From contig JAAMPI010000962.1 of the NCBI GenBank assembly GCA_013054445.1, positions 1 to 22,138 on the forward strand: a stretch of DNA of 22,138 nucleotides. The letters are read 5' to 3'. Under the pieces are notes generated by a model. The model ran no database searches. It was not told the origin of the DNA and saw only the letters and a program-made list of their open reading frames with translations. Positions 9,094-18,893 of the stretch are shown piece by piece. How positions within the stretch are numbered: position 1 is the stretch's first letter; each line of letters begins with the position of its first letter. Source of the DNA: Cudoniella acicularis (lineage: Eukaryota; Ascomycota; Leotiomycetes; Helotiales; Helotiaceae). A program made the translations under genes and the position numbers.

Positions 9094-9980
9094 TATTTTG
9101 AAAACAGCACAGCATTCTTCATCGGCTTCCCCTTCGTCGCAATCGTAGTCAACATCCCCCAACGCGCCCAAGCCGTCTATGGCCTTTCCCCCACGCACGC
9201 TGGCCTCGCGCTCCTCCCCCTCCTCCTCACCTCCCCCTTTGCCACCGCCCTTTCCGGCTTCCTAACCTCGAACATGAAAGTCCCGCCCTTATATCTTATT
9301 TTGATAGGTGCGGTGCTGCAGGTTGGTAGGTGTGGGGTTGACATGTTCGCTGCCTACGAGTCCCGAGGGAGGGATCCCGGCAAAGCAGTATGGGTTTGAG
9401 GTTTTGATGGGGGCAGGGTTTGGGTTGGGGCTTAGCACGGTTTTGGTTCTTGCTAAGTTGGTTGTTGACGAAAAGAATTTGCGTGAGTCAGTTCTATATT
9501 TTTGTTTACGTTTGCCTGCTACTCCTTTTACTCCTTTTACCGCTGTGTCTTTTCGACTCTTGCCCCTTTCTTAGATTTTGAAAGTCAAAGGTTAACTTCT
9601 TTTATCACAAAGCCGTAACAATGGGAGCACTCACCCAAGTGCGTGTCCTTGGTGGAACCATCTCCCTCGCAATCTGGTAACTACCCTTTCGCTTTTCCCC
9701 TTTCCCACACGCCTCGCTAATTTCCCCCAGCTCAACACTCCTCAACACCCACCTCACCTCCTCCCCCGCCTTCACCACCCTCACTCCCTCCCAAGCAACC
9801 GCAATAAAAGACAACCTCTCCGCCATTTCTCAATTATCACTCACACAACAAGTTGCTCTCCGAACGGCGTTCGCCCAAGGTTATAATGTGCAGAATGTTT
9901 TCTTGGCTGCTATGACTGCTGTTGGGTTTTTGAGCGCGGGGTTATTGGTAGAGAGGAGAGCTAGGATTGTTGTTGCTTGA
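9094..9980 (+). pseudogene. C-terminal half of an MFS transporter (5'-truncated, frameshifted)
   Basis: Three segments can be joined: about 9094-9482, 9613-9676 and 9731-9980. The introns are GTGAGT..AAAG (130 nt) and GTAACT..CCAG (54 nt). The product would cover roughly the last six or seven helices of a 14-TM pump: FFIGFPFVAIVVNIPQRAQ, YGLSPTHAGLALLPLLLTSP, ISNM-like SNMKVPPLYLILIGAVL, YGFEVLMGAGFGLGLSTVL, MGALTQVRVLGGTISLAI, and a last helix before LVERRARIVVA. The first half, with motif A, is missing and there is no proper start. One extra base near 9322-9327 shifts the frame between the LIGAVLQV and VGLTCSLP parts. The fragment begins just after an intron-like 3' end (CTGAT branch, AACAG at 9103-9107), so the break may lie within a former intron. 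Its exons are much more C-rich than the adjoining NRPS-like gene. It does not look like a copy of the intact pump at 2062-3827. Confidence 0.8.
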
Positions 9981-10335
9981 GTTTGGGTTGAGTTGGGTTA
10001 GTTTGTAGTTGTAGAATGATTTGTGATTTAATTATTCTGTTTGTATTGAAGGGACAGTGTAAACTTTTCGACTGCCGAGTCTCTTTTGTTTATACCTCTT
10101 CCTCTCCAGGTCTAAGATTCCCAAAGCAAGGTAAACAACCTAGTCCTCTCCCGGTTCGAAAACCAGCCGTCCTATAAATCGAAAAATTCAGCAACCCCCC
10201 CGCTGCGTCCGGGCCACGTGAAACGAAAATCACAGCTCAACAACCAAAGCCTCCGACGCCCCCACTACAAAACTAACAGCTCCACCCTCAACCCTCCCAA
10301 ACTCCGCTACCGCCCTCCCCTCCCTCCCGCACGTC
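9981..10335. other. Short convergent spacer, no gene
   Basis: This spacer lies between the 3' ends of the MFS remnant and the GH79 gene. The right part is strongly C-rich on the plus strand (10190-10335), partly continuing the composition of the GH79 last exon. Nothing else was recognised. Confidence 0.5.
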
Positions 10336-12147
10336 CTATCCCCAAACACCTGCCCCCCAAACCGTCACCACATCACCCTCATCCTGTCTCGCCAGCGCGC
10401 TTTCCGCCGTCAGCCTCCTCGCCACAACCTGCTCAGTCCCAAAGATGCCTTGAAGGACGAACTCGTGATTGCTTCGCTTTGCGGTGCCATCATAATAATC
10501 CGTATTTATCAACACGACACGAACCGGTTTGGAAGAGGAGGAATAAATGACGTAGCCAGCGTAATTCGTGAGGCCGCTGTCGAGAACAGAGATATACGCT
10601 CCCCCAGCTAGGGCAGAGGCTGCTGCGTAGCCGCCGTAGTAGGGGGATGTTACGCCGTAGGGTGTCCACCAGACGTAAAAGGAAGATTCGTAAATGCCGT
10701 GATGGAAGTGCGCGTGCGTGATGTTCGTGCTTGTTGCGCGGAGCGTGTAGTCTAGGACCCAGAGGGCGGCGCCGAAGGTCTTGGATATGAGTGGACTGCC
10801 TCCTCCCGATACTGTTTTTGTTGAGATTAATTTTCTTTTTTCTCTCTCGCGTGTACTTGAAGAAAAGAAGAAGGGGAAGGTGGTTGTTTTGTTGTTTTGT
10901 TGTTTTTGGCTGAAGGGAAGAGGGCTTACCAGAATTCGTCTCCCCAAATACATACTCCATCCCCAGTTTCTGCGTCACTTCTATGTCGGCTCTATACAGA
11001 TTCACATTCTGCACAATATTTACATGGCTCATCAAAGTCGTGAGATTCGGCGAAGGAACCGTGCTCGTGTTGTCCATTGCCTGCGGGTAATTGTGATGCG
11101 AGAAGTCGCGGATATACTTAATAGCAGCAGGATTCTCGTTAGAGAAAAGTTGCGCGGCGCTGGAGCCGTATGAAGGTGGGAGAATGAAATTTCCTGCTTG
11201 TATAAGAGAACTCGTGTTGAGTGCGGTTCCGATGGAGATTTGCCATGTGGATTCAGAGGTTGCTTCGTCGAGGGGTGTCCAGGTGCTGGTGTTGGGGGCG
11301 ATGGGGAAGGAGAGGTAGGCGAATACTATTGTATGTTTCAGTAGGGTTGTGGGAGTTCCATTGGTTGGTAGAGATATTTCGTTAGGAATGTACTACTCAC
11401 TGTCCTGAAGAATTATGTTAGCGCAGATTTTTTTACTTGGTTTCGGTGCTCCTATCAAGGCAACTTACTGGTTCGTTGCCTAGCTCGATGGCGTATAGAT
11501 TTGGCATGATGGCTTTAGCTGCTTTTGCAGCCTCGATAGTGTTTGTAAGATTATTAGCCCCTCGGTTAAGTCCTGAGTACTATTAGAACTATAACGACAA
11601 TAACAAAAAGATTCCAAGACTTTTTCGAAAAGAAGGACGTACCGAGAACAACGTTCCCCTCGTAAGCAGCAGCAATTTTCAAGAAAGACGGTCCGTATTG
11701 GTAACTATCAGAGCCAAGCGTGGTAATAGGTATATCCAAATCTGGGTTAAAGCTCGATTCATCTCTACTCGAAATATAAGTAGCTTTCTTCTCAATTAAT
11801 GAAAGTTAAAGGTAAGATGAGAGAGCTACTCAGTTGTCCCTCCGATGCGAATCCTTGGCCAGACACCAGTTAAGTCTTTGAAATTTGCGAGGCAATTGTG
11901 CGTATTGCTAATGTTGACAAAGTAGTCGGGGAATGCCGGGAACTCGAATCTTTTTTAAGTGGAGTAGATCAGATCAGTCCTCGCGCCCCCTTTAATTTCC
12001 TCGGAGGAGAACCACTCACGAAAATGCCACTGGTGCAGGGTCTAATTTGGCGCTATCTGCTGTTAGAACCTGTGGGACTTGGAATATGGTCTTTCCGGCA
12101 GCGCTGCAGACGCCGATGAAAGTAAGAAGGATAGTTTGAAGCAACAT
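10336..12147 (-). CDS. Secreted glycoside hydrolase family 79 (beta-glucuronidase type)
   Basis: Seven exons on the minus strand: 12147-12020, 11949-11830, 11767-11643, 11572-11469, 11404-11401 (4 nt), 11325-10930 and 10811-10336, giving 450 residues, normal for fungal GH79. The first 16 or so residues form a signal peptide (MLLQTILLTFIGVCSA). GH79/clan GH-A landmarks follow: FEFPAFPDY, RIRIGGTT, YGPSFLKIAAAYEGNVVLG, the acid/base Glu in IELGNEP (E158), HHNYP, the nucleophile Glu in YVFGETNSVSGGG (E289), then FGAALWVLDYTLRA, HFHHG and the beta-rich C-terminal domain with NTDYYDG and a SALARQDEG end. The enzyme would remove (4-O-methyl)glucuronic acid or a related uronic acid from plant or fungal glycans outside the cell. 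Intron 2 uses a weak TTTCGAG acceptor (chosen because nearer AGs break the frame). Family assignment is secure; substrate is not. Confidence 0.87.
11401..11404 (-). other. 4-nt microexon in the GH79 gene
   Basis: The sequence GACA lies between a strong acceptor (GCTAAC branch, TTCTTCAG) and a strong donor (GTGAGT). It is the only way found to keep the frame between the catalytic GNEP exon and the next exon: codon GAC, then A joined to TA of the following exon. Skipping it shifts the frame; reading through the first acceptor meets a stop (GAC AGT GAG TAG). Confidence 0.65.
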
Positions 12148-13183
12148 TTTAGTGTGTGAAGCAAAAAGTGTATTAGTTCAGAGGGAGGTAGTGTTTCACT
12201 GATGTGGGAAGAAGTACATATATATATATATCTGTCAGTCTCTGCCACATGCATCAGAGCTTTGAGGCCTTGCTGTTCGTAGCAATTACGAAGTGTTCCT
12301 GAAAAGAGGGGATGGAAAGTCAGAATGGTTCCCCCGCAACTCGGCACTTGAACCAGACTCAAAAATCCACCAACGAGACGGGGGCAGTTATTCGGGGAGC
12401 TCACTATAAGGCAGTATCGCCAGTTGAATTCTATCTGCAAACTTGGGAGATGCACTCACCTTAGTTTAAACCCAAGCAGACGGTGGACCAGGTTAACGAA
12501 TTTATACGCCGAGCTTCGTTCCCCGCAACTCTCTTTAATCCCGTCAGACGCCGTTCAACCTGACATTTAGATTGGGGGACTCTTTTCGGCTCAGCCTCAA
12601 AAAGGGGTGCTGCTCCGGATACTTAATGGTTGTCATGCGGGGTTGTGGGGTTAATTGGCCCCTGTCCTCGTATAGCTCGTATTTTCGGATGGAATACGAT
12701 GTCGCTGAATTATTTCGTTCATGGCATCGTTGAAAGGATTCTCGCTGCCGGTAAGCACTAGCAAGTATGACAGCACTAGAAAGAACAAATATATATTTTT
12801 CTCCAAATAATATATATAGTATAGAGTGTATTAGTGATAAAAGTGGCAAAATGGATAGGCGGCTCGCTTATTTTACCCCTGAATCCGCCCAACACGAGAT
12901 TCTATTTAGATTTCGAGATTCCGACGAGTGCGATTTGTGAATTCAGCAAGAAAGTTAAATTAATCAGCAGTAAAGTTCTCAGAAAAGAAGAGTTATCTTT
13001 GACAAAAGCAACGGGCGCTTATTAATATTAATTTTTGGAGACTACTGTAGCGATAATTATACCCCACTGGCCAAGAAACCCCCCTCGAAACATGGAGGCA
13101 CATATTCAACCTCCGACAATGAAACATTCACACTTAGAGTCGCGCCCCAACTCAGAACACTCCACAATATCCAAAATTATCCA
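12148..13183. other. GH79 promoter side and 3' region of the FAS1 gene
   Basis: About 1 kb with no convincing gene. Frames of 60-130 codons occur on both strands (for example 12063-12455 minus and 12834-13025 plus) but lack family signals and coding character. The left part should contain the GH79 promoter, including an AT microsatellite; the part near 13184 should hold the 3' UTR of the fasciclin gene. The stretch 12780-13040 is AT-rich. Confidence 0.5.
12218..12231. repeat. (AT)7 microsatellite upstream of GH79
   Basis: An uninterrupted AT dinucleotide run lies about 70-85 bp upstream of the GH79 ATG. It sits where a TATA-like core promoter element would be expected on the minus strand, and could serve as one. 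Confidence 0.5.
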
Positions 13184-14335
13184 TTAAATCATGAAAAATG
13201 TGAAAGTAGCAATGCTGATTACTGCGACAATAGAATTTGAATGCAGCAGAGACCAACTGTCGCTCGTGGTCACGACAGCAGAGGGAGACGGGACGAGAAC
13301 CTTTCAAACGTCAGTAAATTTATCATCAACTTGATATTTTCGGCAAGTCAGAGGGGACTCACCTTGTCAATGACATGAGCAACTCCATTACTGAGAATCG
13401 TATTCGAAGACACAATCTTGGCGTCATTGACATAATAAACGCCATTCTTGATAGTCACCGTCAAAGCATCGCCCGCCAAAGTGTTATATGTAGCTCCATT
13501 AACGAGGGATGGTAAGTACCCCAAGAAATTCGGAATGACGTGATTAGAGAGGAGGTTTGGCAGCGTGGACGGGTTTGCAGTGCTGTTTGCGGCAGCGGCG
13601 AAAGCGGCGTTGTTGGGTGTGAAGATCGTGATGCTTTCTGAGGCGTCGAAGGTGCTGGTAAGGTTTGCTTGGCTGAGCAGGCTACCTAAGCTTGAGAGGC
13701 CAGTGGAGTTGATCGTTGAAGAGAGCGCAGTGGGGAGGGTGAAGAAACTGAAAGGTGGTCAGTGAGTGCGCAAGCATCGGAATTTGGGGTTGTGCTTACC
13801 CATCAAGAGTATGTATGACTCCGTTGGAATATGGAATATCTCCCTTCAGAATATTGACACTGTTGCCCAGCCCAGAGAGCATCTGAACGCCAGTTGATGG
13901 AACCGTGCCAGTGTTCTGACGTCTTCTGGTGGTACTGTTCTGCGCTGGGAGTTTGTTGGAGACAGTAGCCTGGGAGCCTCCAGCCACCTGTGGAGAGTTA
14001 AGTCCCATATGGACAACCTTTCCAGGACTGGAAGGAGGAGTGAGGTCTTCCAAATTTGTCAAGTCATTTGTGTATTGGTATTGGAGTTGTTGTTGGGATT
14101 GGGGGGGGTTGTCTCGACGTCTGATAGCGCTTTGGGATCCGAAATATGCATCTGAGGGGGCAAATACCGTTTGGACACTAGAAGAGTTGTAGGTTGCGAG
14201 GATGCTGGGATTTGCTTGGAGGAATTGCGCAAACAAGGTGGCGTTGCTGGCTTTGAGTGCATCCAGAAGAGAAAGGCTACTGTCGGCTTGAGTGACAGTG
14301 AACAGAGCAAAAGCCAAAGCAAGTTGAAGCTGCAT
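13184..14335 (-). CDS. Secreted two-domain fasciclin (FAS1) protein, probably GPI-anchored
   Basis: Exons on the minus strand are 14335-13800, 13747-13363 and 13300-13184, giving 345 residues. Introns of 52 and 62 nt have GTAAGC..TCAG and GTGAGT..AAAG ends and keep the frame. A signal peptide occupies about residues 1-17. FAS1 domain 1 runs from about 18 to 180 with H1 motif TVFAPSDAYF (56-65) and H2-like NGVIHTLDG (171-179). FAS1 domain 2 has ITIFTPNNAAF and NGVAHVIDKVLVP. The last residues (NSIVAVISIATFTFFMI) form a hydrophobic tail like a GPI-attachment signal. FAS1 proteins are extracellular adhesion or cell-wall proteins in fungi. Domain 1 carries an unusual polar insert of about 75 residues bounded by RRR motifs (72-74 and 137-139), rich in Gln, Pro and Ser. 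Several N-x-S/T sites are visible. Confidence 0.88.
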
Positions 14336-16002
14336 GATGAAATCTATGAACCTTATTTTGAGAGGGCGAGTTTACTCGAAGAAAAAAGAACAAAGCGAGT
14401 GAAATGTGGGAGGTAGAGACGAAGTGATCTAATGCCGTGGTTGACTTGAAAATAACGCGGCCAGCTTTGCAACTTATATCACGAGGGCAAGAAATCTAAG
14501 CGCTCCTCATTTCCCGTTCACTCGAACCAGAAGAGGGGAATAAACATGCAGCTGCTTGTTTGCGGAAATTTGGCTTAAGCAGTGACCGCTATTTCTGGAT
14601 CAATAACGAGCCGTGTTGACGTTTGCAAATGTAATCGAAAATCGAGATAAATACGATCCAGCCTCAGGATTCTTGCGACACCGAGTGCTGGGCACCGAGT
14701 GCTGGGATGGCCAATTCGGACATCAGATACTGCGGGGGTGGTAGACAGGTGGCTCTCAATGATGGGGGCCAAAAACGCCAAAAACGCCCCGAAGTACCCG
14801 TTGGAGAACGGTGTAAGGAGAGACAGTGGCTAAGACGGCCCAGATTCGTAGCTAATTTTCCCGTTGTGCCATTTACATTTGAAATCGCCATTTTATTGGC
14901 TGCATTGCCACCTGAAGAGGCTCAATTAATTCTTTTGTCAGGCTGCCCAATGATTTGTTAAGCAGACAATGCGCTAAGCTAGCCTATGTCGATCCCGTAT
15001 GGGATATGTTTCACGCTCAGGGCACGCTGTGGCTGCACGGTCAGTCGTCATCCCAGTCAAGTCCCTTGCAACTTGCAGCTGGACTTCCCGCACCCCCCTT
15101 GTCGGCATATTTGTGTCAACAACCTCACTGAGGATGCGGCTCAGGCATTGGGTGCCATCACGCATTTTAATGGCCGGGCGCATGCTGCATCGACAGCAAA
15201 CCCCGGAAATATTGGGGACCACCACCGCTGCGAACTTCAAGGAATCATGTATTGGGAAGAGCAGGCTGCAGAAAGCCACAAAGCCTCGCTGTGCCTGAGA
15301 TACCTAGTTAATAACTCACCGATGCATGGTGAAAATAGCAGTGCGTCCATTGCGGCTTCAGATTCCTTGCTGACAGCTCACATGTGCTGGGAAATGAGCG
15401 GGGAGTTGACGCTAATTGGTCCAAGTTATAACACTTCTGAGTGAGATATATTACGAATGGCGTGACTTCATGCTTATGGGAGCTCCCGTAACGTCGACCT
15501 ATTTGCTGGAAAGTTTCATCATTTATGATATCCTTGCTCTCAAGATCCCTGCATCTGTTTACAAATCCTGCTGTTGCTGTTCAATTCCACTCATTCCAAG
15601 AGGTGTGAAAGTGGGCGTTGAGCTGAATAACCATCGCCGCAAAGAGGCAATTCTGAGCGAAAACGTTCCCCATCTTCTCTCACCGAGAATCGAGGCTGTA
15701 AGCCATACTTCTATATGGCTGGAATTTGAGCCTCCCTGCCGGCTTTCCCATCCACATTTGACTCTTTGACTCTGATTCGAAGATCGGTGAACCTGTGAGG
15801 GATCGATATAATTTTAATAACGCGAAGACTCCAAAAATCACGGGGAGAGTTTTCGTCTATCAGGTGTTGAGTGAGCAGGTCCACCCCGTGAGATCGGGTC
15901 TCTATTGTTGCTTGGGTTTTGAATCATTTTTCACTTACTCGTTTCCTTACTTACTCGTACGTTTTGACAATTCTCAACCATCAAAATTAAGTTGAATCTG
16001 CC
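14336..16002. other. Gene-free region between divergent genes
   Basis: About 1.67 kb separates the starts of the FAS1 gene (minus) and the membrane-protein gene (plus), so it should contain both promoters. Frames of 100-152 codons occur on both strands over 14974-15769, overlapping each other. None has a recognisable domain, signal peptide or splice continuity, and I do not call a gene. A decayed gene or an unusual non-coding RNA cannot be excluded. Two small tandem duplications are present (14679-14706 and 14769-14786). Confidence 0.5.
14679..14706. repeat. Perfect 14-bp tandem duplication
   Basis: CACCGAGTGCTGGG occurs twice head to tail (14679-14692 and 14693-14706). About 60 bp further on, the 9-bp unit CCAAAAACG is also tandemly doubled (14769-14786). 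Both lie upstream of the FAS1 gene start and look like slippage products. Confidence 0.7.
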
Positions 16003-17916
16003 ATGGCGATTATCCCTGATGTTCTAGCCCTGGTGGCTCCATCGCCAGATTACGATGTAATGAAGCGATTTACAATGCCCACTCAACATGGACCCAGAGC
16101 TGCCATCGCAGTTACCACCGAAGCAAGCAAAGTCCTTCAATCACTATATACTCTTCTGTTGAAGATGATCGTCATCCAAATATGGTATCTTATTGTCCTC
16201 GCCGGGATAGCAATTTCAGCAAATCCGAAAAAGACTCGCTCCCACAATATCAGCATCGCAAATGTTATCATCTGGAACGCACAAGCATCACCTCTCGACA
16301 TTGTTAAGTTAATGTTGAAGTACATCGCACACATCTCTTTGTTCGCAGTCCTATGGGCATTTCTTGCAGCTCTTGCATGGGCAGCTTCCATTGTTTTATC
16401 CCTCGTCGTCTCTCCAGACTTGATCATCGGACAAGCCGCGCCAGTATCCCTCAGTGCAATCTACGTCCCCCAATTCTCTTCTAGCACAGGCACAAGTTCC
16501 TACTCTCTAAGAGTCAACGAGCTAGCCACGCCTTCAAATCTTCGAGCAATCGGCCAGGCAGATAACTTGACCGCAAACGCAAACGTCGTGGTTGGCAAGC
16601 CTATTTCAACAACGGATCCTTCTTCTGGAGTTCAAATCATTCAAGTCGACTACTCGTATGGCCTCACAGGCGTGGAGTTTGGCTTGCAAAACGCAACAGA
16701 ACTTCAACTCAATGTCAGCGGTTCCTGCATCACCGACTACGGCTGGTTTTACGGCGACGACGATTCTACCGACATCCTCATAGATGTCTATCTCAAATTT
16801 GGGCTTGGTCCTTTCGTCAATGTATCCACAGCAGATGGAGGTCCACCTCTTTGTACAGCATATTTGGGCCCAGCTCCTGCTCCAAGTAACTCCAACACCA
16901 CCTACGGCCTCGTCGCCTCGACCATGACCCGAAAGAGCTTCACAGCAGGCACAGACCCATGGTACCTCACCGCACCACTTAATGAATCCGACCAATACGG
17001 TGCGGGCTATGCGGTACTGCGCCAACGACCAGTGCTTTCCTGCTGGCAATCCGACATCTGGAGATACGGAAACCAGCAACGATCCATCGGCGAGCTCGAT
17101 CAACTGAACGCCTTACCACTCTCCCTCGTAACCGTCTTTCAGCGTTTCTTAAGCGTGCCGAGAATCGTGAACTTGGTACAAGCACTTGGAACCACGGCGT
17201 TGAAATCTGCAACTGGCTCACAGGGGTTTTACTTCGATGCGCAGACTTCAAATTTGCATGATGATTTGCAACGGCTTGTTTTGGGAGCTTATGCGGCGAC
17301 GAGAAATACGTTGCAGGAAACGACACAATTCAGCAAGCAGTACGACGATATCACGAATCTCGTACTGGGTGCAGACGGCAATCCCCTGCCTGGAACTGAC
17401 AACTTCGTTATTTACACCACTGATGTTTCTGCTCTCTCGATCCCAATGCTCATCACCGTTCCTTTAATTGCGTTTTTGCTCCTCGGTTTGGTCTTCCTGC
17501 TCACGACGAGCTTTCCCTGCTATGCTTGGAGTTGGGGATATGTTGAGGCGCTGAAGGCTGCTGTGTTGTATAGTGCGTTGGATTCCGAAGATGGGAGGAA
17601 CGATAATTGGGATAGGACTACCGCGACTCCGTTTTATAAGGGTGGAAAGGGGGAGGGTGGGAAGATTAAAGAGGCACCGGCCCATGTGAGGCCGAAGTTC
17701 GATAGGACGAGGAGGACTTTGAGTTGGCATAAGCCTCACGTTGACGTTGTTGATGTGTGAGTAGTTGTTTCTCTTGATTTTTTCTTCTTGGGAATAGCTT
17801 AAGTGCTGACAAGGTGTGTGAATAGTGAAAGTCATGATCATGAGGGGGACGAACCTGCTGCGATGGAATCAATTGAACAGGTTGTTGAAACTCCAAAAGG
17901 GGATAAACAGCAGTAG
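16003..17916 (+). CDS. Uncharacterised membrane protein with large N-glycosylated ectodomain
   Basis: Exon 1 is 16003-17756 and exon 2 17826-17916. The 69-nt intron (GTGAGT, GCTGAC branch, AATAG) keeps the frame and replaces a stop at 17758-17760, giving 614 residues; without splicing the product has 585. Hydrophobic segments lie at about 48-72, 110-136 and 478-504. Between the second and third is a region of about 340 residues with many N-x-S/T sites (NLTA, NATE, NVSG, NVST, NTTY, NESD) and a few Cys, so it is probably luminal or extracellular. The tail after the last helix is polar and charged, with a Gly/Lys stretch and a His/Asp/Glu-rich end encoded partly by exon 2. I recognise no domain. 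The topology suggests a plasma-membrane or ER surface protein. ATG 16003 is the first in frame, in good context (GCCATGG). Confidence 0.72.
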
Positions 17917-18893
17917 AGCTTGTTCTGGTTGACTTTACATTGCTTTTAAGAGTCGATGGGAGTCAAAAAGAATGACCGTGTAACAGTGTTGCATTGTCCG
18001 TGGTTCAGTTTTAATGGTTCAATTTCAATTGGTGTTGGTGTTGGCATTGGTGTGATGGGATGTTAACAAGTGCTTTGATATTTTTATTGCTCCTCTTATG
18101 TGTTATTGTGCCCGCCTCTAGTACCTATATAATGTGTTCGGGACCGTGAATTGTAATCATTGTGTTGGCTGTAAGAGGATTTAATTGCTTTTTTAACTGG
18201 CTGAATTGATGGCTAATAACAAAACGTGGAGAAATGAGACAATATAATGCTTAGCTATTATTTCTCATCTTAACTGCCCTTGCCGTTTCACCTCTCAAAA
18301 CCGAAATGCCCTAAGCAGTTCGTGGATACGAGAAATTCGAGAGTTCCATACTAGAGAGAGAGGCTGAGAGTGGGTAGTCGGAGAGTCTGGCGTAAGCAAG
18401 TGGTTGTTTTGACCGTTCCAGGCAGAATATAGAAAAGTTCCCAAAAGGCTGTGGGTCTTCAGTGGCTGACATGACCAACTGCAGGGTGCCCGATTGAAGC
18501 GAAGGAGGTCCCCGATCACCAATAGGGGAGAAGATCGGGCTATAGGAACATTTTATAAGTATGATTAAGTATGCTTACACCTCATGATCAGCAACCCCAG
18601 CCTTTTGTGGCGTCTGCATCTACCTAGGAGCAACAAAAATGATAAATTCCAAACTAGGTTCAACCAGCGCACGAGGCTCCGTATTTTCAAGCGGGATGGC
18701 CGAGTTCAGAACCCTGTCACCGTGTGACCACACCTTTCGTGAACATTCTGGCTCCCATGCCTGTACCACATAGACGGTATGGTGCATCGTTGAGATACTT
18801 GCAATATATTGCGAGGAGGCTCTGCTTTTTTCAGCTGTGTCGGGTGCTGTGCCTCTCTAAATCACTTCAAAGTCCAATTTACTTGCATTCACA
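17917..18893. other. Intergenic region, no gene seen
   Basis: About 980 bp between two tandem plus-strand genes. The left part has T-rich 3'-UTR-like sequence with short GGTGTT repeats (18030-18055). The right part should carry the promoter of the next gene. A tRNA-like word at about 18693-18707 has no supporting cloverleaf. Confidence 0.5.

Noticed and set aside
9605..9826. 73-codon minus-strand frame
   Set aside because: Antisense shadow of the MFS remnant exons.
9060..9980. A single gene fusing the NRPS-like protein and the MFS domain through an intron
   Set aside because: The carrier frame ends at TGA 9084-9086, no GT donor in it reaches the AACAG acceptor at 9107 in a matching phase without removing the carrier motif, and the MFS part carries its own frameshift.
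10218..10550. 110-codon plus-strand frame rich in Pro and His
   Set aside because: It overlaps the antisense of the GH79 last exon and the C-rich spacer; the composition reflects the opposite-strand gene and poly-C bias.
11768..11880. Alternative GH79 splicing from a GTGTCT donor upstream of the GGTT motif
   Set aside because: It is in frame but would delete the conserved VWPRIRIGGTT segment, so it is unlikely to be the productive form.
18690..18720. tRNA-like 5' end (GGGATGGCCGAGT) followed by TTC-containing sequence
   Set aside because: No D-loop, anticodon arm or matching 3' acceptor can be folded in the next 90 bases; the match is limited to one short word.
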